DNA of 64,000 nucleotides. Source: CAMDBL01 sp964498125. GTDB taxonomy: Bacteria; Pseudomonadota; Alphaproteobacteria; Rhizobiales; Hyphomicrobiaceae. Below are positions 60,434 to 64,000 of the stretch, piece after piece. The notes beneath the pieces were generated by a model. The model did not search any database. It had not been told where the DNA came from and saw nothing but the letters and a program-made list of their open reading frames with translations. A program made the translations under genes and the position numbers. The DNA lies in contig CAZCGE010000068.1 of assembly GCA_964498125.1 (NCBI GenBank), positions 1-64,000 of the forward strand. The letters run 5' to 3'. Within the stretch, counting starts at the first letter, position 1, and every line of letters begins with the position of its first letter.

Positions 60434-61903
60434 TCAGTAGTTGTACGCGCGCTCGCCGTGCTCGGTGATATCGAGGCCCTCGCGCTCCTTCTCCTCGGCC
60501 GTCCGCAAGCCGATGATGACATCGACCAGCTTGAAGAGAATGGCGGAGATCACGCCGGACCAGACCACGGTCAAGAGCACGGCCTTGGCCTGGATGATCA
60601 GCTGCGGGCCCATCGTGTAAGTGGCAACCACCGCCTCGCCCGGCTTGGTCGTGTAGTCGAGGATGCCGGTGCCGCCGAGATCCGGGCTCGCCAGGATGGC
60701 GGTGCCGATGGCGCCGATGATGCCGCCGACCGCGTGCACGCCGAACACGTCGAGGCTGTCGTCATAGCCCAGCGCATTCTTGATCGAGGTCGAGGCGATG
60801 AAGCAGATGACGCCGGCGACGAGGCCGAGCACGATCGCACCCATCGGGCCGGCATAGCCCGAGGCTGGCGTGACCGCGACCAGTCCTGCCACCACACCGG
60901 TGAGCAGGCCCAGCAGCGAGGCCTTGCCCTTGACCATCCACTCCGCGAACATCCAGGCGAGACCAGCGCCTGCCGTGGCGACGAAGGTGTTGATCATGGC
61001 CAGCGCCGCGGTGCCGTTGGCTTCCAGGTTGGAGCCGGCATTGAAGCCGAACCAGCCGACCCACAGCAGGGCTGCGCCGATCATGGTCATCGTCAGCGAG
61101 TGTGGCGGCATGGCTTCGCGGCCATAACCGACGCGCTTGCCGAGCACCAGGGCGCCCATCAGGCCGGCGATGCCGGCATTGATGTGCACGACAGTGCCGC
61201 CGGCGAAGTCGATGGCGCCCCATTGGAACGCCATGCCGGCGTCGGCCTGCACCAGCTCGAGGGCGGCTTCGGCCTTCTTCTTGGCGTCGCCCGAGGCGGC
61301 GGCAACGGCCTTGGCGGCATCGGACAGGGCATCGGGGCCGGCCCAGTACCAGACCATGTGAGCAATGGGGAAGTAGACGAACGTCACCCAAAGCACCGTG
61401 AACAGCAGCAGGGCCGGGAAACGCATGCGTTCGGCAAAAGCGCCGACAATCAGCGCCGGCGTGATGCAGGCGAACGTCATCTGGAAGGTGATGTAGAGGT
61501 ACTCGGGAATGACGACGCCGTTGGAGAATGTCGCGGCCACCGACTCCGGATTGACGCCCCTGAGGAACGCCTTGGAGAACCCGCCGACGAAGTCGTTGAT
61601 CCCACCGCCGTTGGTGAACGCCAGGCTATAGCCGTACACGACCCAGATGATGCAGACGACGCAGGTGATGGCGAAAACCTGCATCAGGACCGACAGCATA
61701 TTCTTGGTGCGCACCAGGCCACCATAGAACAGCGCCAGGCCTGGGATGATCATCATCAACACCAGCGCGGTGGCGGTGAACATGAAGGCGCTATCGCCCT
61801 TGTTGGGCACGGGCGCCGCGGCGAAAGCCGGTGCGGCGGCCATCGCCAGCGCACTGGCCGCCGCCAGGGCTAAGCACCAACGAATTGTCGTGTTCGACTG
61901 CAT
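60434..61903 (-). CDS. amtB: Ammonium transporter
   Basis: 489 residues from ATG 61903. A signal peptide (TIRWCLALAAASALAMAAAP) precedes 11 transmembrane helices. ITPALIVGAFAERM, GGTVVHINAGIAGLMGALVL (first pore His) and FGVHAVGGIIGAIGTAIL (second pore His) are the Amt signatures. Residues about 155-190 hold an Ala/Asp/Lys-rich insert (ASGDAKKKAEAALELVQADA) in a loop. It imports ammonium and is blocked by GlnK when nitrogen is plentiful. glnK lies 55 nt upstream in the same operon. Confidence 0.95.
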   Translation of the reverse strand: MQSNTTIRWCLALAAASALAMAAAPAFAAAPVPNKGDSAFMFTATALVLMMIIPGLALFYGGLVRTKNMLSVLMQVFAITCVVCIIWVVYGYSLAFTNGGGINDFVGGFSKAFLRGVNPESVAATFSNGVVIPEYLYITFQMTFACITPALIVGAFAERMRFPALLLFTVLWVTFVYFPIAHMVWYWAGPDALSDAAKAVAAASGDAKKKAEAALELVQADAGMAFQWGAIDFAGGTVVHINAGIAGLMGALVLGKRVGYGREAMPPHSLTMTMIGAALLWVGWFGFNAGSNLEANGTAALAMINTFVATAGAGLAWMFAEWMVKGKASLLGLLTGVVAGLVAVTPASGYAGPMGAIVLGLVAGVICFIASTSIKNALGYDDSLDVFGVHAVGGIIGAIGTAILASPDLGGTGILDYTTKPGEAVVATYTMGPQLIIQAKAVLLTVVWSGVISAILFKLVDVIIGLRTAEEKEREGLDITEHGERAYNY

Positions 61904-61958
61904 TAGAGTAACTCCCCTTGATATAGGTATGACGTCGGTTATGGCTCTGAGCGCCGGC

Positions 61959-62297
61959 TCACAGTGCGTTGTCGTCGACCTCACCGGTGCGGATGCGCAC
62001 GGTGTGCTCGATGGCCGAGACAAAGATCTTGCCGTCGCCGATCTGGCCGGTTTTGGCGGCCTTGCTGATGGCTTCGATGACCTTCTCGGTCAGGTTGGAC
62101 GCGACGGCGACTTCGATCTTGATCTTGGGCAGGAAGCTGACGGCGTATTCGGCGCCGCGATAGATCTCGGTGTGCCCCTTCTGGCGGCCGTAACCCTTGA
62201 CCTCGGTGACGGTCATGCCCTGGCAGCCGAGGTCGGTCAGTGCGCTGCGAACTTCCTCCAATTTGAATGGTTTGATGACGGCGGTGATGAGTTTCAT
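61959..62297 (-). CDS. glnK: Nitrogen regulatory protein PII (GlnK)
   Basis: 112 residues from ATG 62297. The T-loop GYGRQKGHTEIYRGAEY ends at Tyr51, the uridylylation site; EVKGYGRQKG and TGQIGDGKIFVSAIEH bind ATP and 2-oxoglutarate. Being directly upstream of amtB identifies it as the GlnK-type paralogue that controls the transporter. A sigma-54-like promoter lies upstream. Confidence 0.95.
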   Translation of the reverse strand: MKLITAVIKPFKLEEVRSALTDLGCQGMTVTEVKGYGRQKGHTEIYRGAEYAVSFLPKIKIEVAVASNLTEKVIEAISKAAKTGQIGDGKIFVSAIEHTVRIRTGEVDDNAL

Positions 62298-62413
62298 TGT
62301 GACACCCCTATCAGGCCTGGTTTCCAATTCGAATGACGCTCGAAGACAGAACCCGCGACGTCACGGATCGAGCGTCGGCGCGCGGGTTGAGCCGCGGCTT
62401 GGTAAACGCATGA

Positions 62414-62429
62414 TCAAGAGTTGTGCCAA
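62414..62429 (-). promoter_or_regulatory. Sigma-54-like promoter of glnK-amtB
   Basis: On the minus strand the sequence is TTGGCACAACTCTTGA. It matches the -24/-12 consensus (TGGCAC-N5-TTGC) except for A in place of the last C, with the correct GG-to-G(C) spacing. It is 117 nt upstream of the glnK start. NtrC-driven expression is the norm for glnK-amtB in this group. An enhancer site was not clearly found. Confidence 0.5.
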
Positions 62430-62524
62430 GTCGGGCACCGGCAAATTTGGCGTTGTAAACGCTGAATAAAATCCGGCATTCCGCGGGTGGCATGTATCCC
62501 GGCGCCCCTGCGCTGACTTAATAT

Positions 62525-62548
62525 TAGGCAAATTTATGGATTTGCCTA
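62525..62548. terminator. AT-rich hairpin immediately after the tesB stop codon
   Basis: TAGGCAAAT (62525-62533) and ATTTGCCTA (62540-62548) are perfect inverse copies with a 6-nt loop. They start at the base after the tesB TAA. There is no long T tract after it, so it may be a weak terminator, an mRNA 3' end structure or a protein-binding site. Confidence 0.45.
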
Positions 62549-63445
62549 TTAACTGACCACGAATTGTGTCGCGCGGGTGCGCATCAATCCTTCCTGTGCC
62601 ACGGAAGCGACCAGAATGCCGTCGCGGGTATAGATGCTGCCCCGGCAAAACCCGCGTCCGCTGTGAGCGCTCGGGCTGTCCTGCGCATAGAGCAGCCAGT
62701 CGTCGGCGCGGAACGGCCGATGGAACCACAGCGCATGATCCAGGCTCGCCAGCTGGATGTCGCTGTCGAACAGCAGCTTGCCGTGGGCGATCAAGGCCGT
62801 ATCGAGCAGCGTGAAATCCGAGGCGTAGGCCAACACGCACTGATGCAGCGACAGCTCGTCGGGCAGCACCCCTGTCGCCCGCATCCAGACGTGCTGGGTG
62901 GGCGGCGTCCGCCGCTCGCGCGTCAGATACCGCGAGATGTCGACCGGGCGCACCTCGATCGGCCGCTCGCGCTGCCAATAGCTGCGCATGTTGTCCGGCA
63001 GGTGGGCGACCAGCTTGGCCAGCAGCTCCTTCTCACTCGGCAGGCTCTCGGGCGGCGGCACGTCGGGCATCTCGCCCTGGTGGGCGAACCCTTCCTCGGA
63101 CTTGTGGAACGAGACGCTCATGATGAAGATCGGGCGGCCGTGCTGGATGGCCTTGACGGTGCGCGTGGTAAAGCTGCCACCGTCGCGGATGCGCTCCACG
63201 TCATAGACGATCGGATGCGCCGGATCGCCGCCGAGGATGAAATAGCCATGCAGGGAATGCACGCGGCGGTCGGCATCGACGGTCCGCACGGCGGCGACCA
63301 GGGCCTGGCCCAGCACCTGGCCGCCATAGACCCTTTGCCAGCCCTGTTTCGGCCCGCGACCGCGGAACAGGTTGTGCTCCAGCGTCTCCAGGTCCAGTAA
63401 TGACAGGAGCTGGCCGGTGGCGGTGGCCTGGCTGTTTTTCGGCAT
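62549..63445 (-). CDS. tesB: Acyl-CoA thioesterase II
   Basis: 298 residues from ATG 63445. It has the double hot-dog fold of TesB: LFRGRGPKQGWQRVYGGQVL, VHSLHGYFILGGDPAHPIVY and, in the second half, LASLDHALWFHRPFRADDWL, with QEGLMR near the end. It hydrolyses medium- and long-chain acyl-CoA. It is divergent from the UbiH-type gene (104-nt gap). Confidence 0.94.
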   Translation of the reverse strand: MPKNSQATATGQLLSLLDLETLEHNLFRGRGPKQGWQRVYGGQVLGQALVAAVRTVDADRRVHSLHGYFILGGDPAHPIVYDVERIRDGGSFTTRTVKAIQHGRPIFIMSVSFHKSEEGFAHQGEMPDVPPPESLPSEKELLAKLVAHLPDNMRSYWQRERPIEVRPVDISRYLTRERRTPPTQHVWMRATGVLPDELSLHQCVLAYASDFTLLDTALIAHGKLLFDSDIQLASLDHALWFHRPFRADDWLLYAQDSPSAHSGRGFCRGSIYTRDGILVASVAQEGLMRTRATQFVVS

Positions 63446-63549
63446 GGTGGCTTGTTTCTGGTTCCGGGTCGTCGTCGGCCGGATAGGGATCGAGGCGCTG
63501 CACTTTGTCCATCCGCCGTACACCGGCGATAGGCCGTCCCGCAAGGTCC

Positions 63550-64000
63550 ATGACACGAGCGCCAACGCCCCGACAGTTCGACATCCTCATTGCCGGCGCC
63601 GGCTTTGCCGGACTGGCCGCCGCGCGGGCCATGTCGCAGGCGCTGGGGCCTGAGGCGCGCATCGCGGTGATCGACCGCACCGTTGCCGGCGGCGGCGCGG
63701 ATGGGCCGGCCGATCCGCGTGCCTCCGCCATCTCGGCGTCCTCGCGGCGCATGCTCGAGGCGCTGGGCGTGTGGCCGCTGATCGGCGATGCGTGCCAGCA
63801 AGTCTCAGCCGTCGAGATCACCGATTCGAGCCTTGGCGCCGGCATTCGGCCCGTGCTGCTGACCTACGATGCGAGTCTGGGTGAGGGCGGCGAGCCGGCC
63901 ATGCACATCGTGCCGAACCAGCGCCTCACCGCGGCGCTGCAGCAGATCACCGCCGCCGACCCCGCGATCGTGCGCCTGGCGGCTCAGGTGGCAGACTTCG
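63550..64000 (+). CDS. UbiH/COQ6-type FAD monooxygenase, N-terminal part (runs off window)
   Basis: 150 codons are visible from ATG 63550. FDILIAGAGFAGLAAARAMS is the FAD-binding motif, and DPRASAISASSRRMLEALGV the second conserved block of ubiquinone-biosynthesis hydroxylases (UbiH/UbiF/UbiL). NQRLTAALQQIT follows. It probably hydroxylates the aromatic ring of a ubiquinone precursor. The C-terminal two thirds are outside the window, so which position it modifies cannot be told. Confidence 0.88.
   Translation, partial: MTRAPTPRQFDILIAGAGFAGLAAARAMSQALGPEARIAVIDRTVAGGGADGPADPRASAISASSRRMLEALGVWPLIGDACQQVSAVEITDSSLGAGIRPVLLTYDASLGEGGEPAMHIVPNQRLTAALQQITAADPAIVRLAAQVADF

Overview
The window is a GC-rich alphaproteobacterial chromosome segment, most likely from the order Hyphomicrobiales (Rhizobiales). 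This rests on a single-enzyme 5-aminolevulinate synthase (hemA), a BA14K protein, a Usg-like protein, an LdtR-type MarR regulator beside an L,D-transpeptidase, a bactofilin, a fused CysN/CysC, and a short palindromic intergenic element (about 14744-14768) of the kind common in that order. No rRNA, tRNA or CRISPR array is visible. I see no recognisable multi-gene defence system; mobile or accessory content is limited to one insertion-sequence end, a broken phage-type tail gene, two toxin-antitoxin pairs, one DUF6883/DUF4926 pair and many short palindromic repeats.

Layout. 1-2615: end of an IS630-family element that has jumped into a DUF2793 tail-fibre-like gene. 3061-5900: sulfate activation (cysD, cysNC). 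5917-7993: family 5 uracil-DNA glycosylase, NYN-domain protein, folK. 8047-14708 (minus): a HAAT (Liv-type) ABC transporter operon ending in an SDR and an extradiol-type dioxygenase, probably uptake plus breakdown of an aromatic or related acid. 14966-20438: cell-envelope block (surE, NlpD-like LysM/LytM lipoprotein, LdtR, L,D-transpeptidase) with the DUF6883/DUF4926 pair inside. 20672-28767: hemA, GMC oxidoreductase, vapBC, CoA-transferase, nadC, HIT protein. 28937-33940: hydrolase, a candidate small-protein/sRNA gene, bactofilin, a membrane protein and a second L,D-transpeptidase. 34175-40201 (plus): a second HAAT operon headed by an unrelated Tat-type binding protein. 40419-44842: usg, gluconate pathway (gnd, gntK), SMR-like protein, TonB-like protein, SixA phosphatase. 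44946-50751: VOC protein, serralysin-like RTX protease broken by an amber codon, xanthine phosphoribosyltransferase, aldo/keto reductase, an IspH-like protein with a membrane partner. 51041-53805: a three-gene operon of very small proteins, cysK, dut. 53958-57729: BA14K, DASS anion transporter, MocA-like nucleotidyltransferase and XdhC. 57875-59311: ParE-type toxin/antitoxin and a secreted nuclease. 59508-64000: a leaderless substrate-binding-like protein, amtB-glnK with a sigma-54-like promoter, tesB and the start of a UbiH-type hydroxylase.

The parts that known genes do not explain are: (1) a 26-codon ORF at 29930 with a 13-nt perfect anti-Shine-Dalgarno match, followed by a long hairpin and a terminator; (2) the operon of 80-, 60- and 58-residue proteins at 51041-51671; (3) two genes each cut by a single in-frame TAG; (4) several families of extragenic palindromes, several of which coincide with the stop codon of the neighbouring gene; and (5) a perfect 32-bp palindrome inside the nlpD-like coding sequence. 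All functional calls come from reading motifs by eye; no database search was possible.
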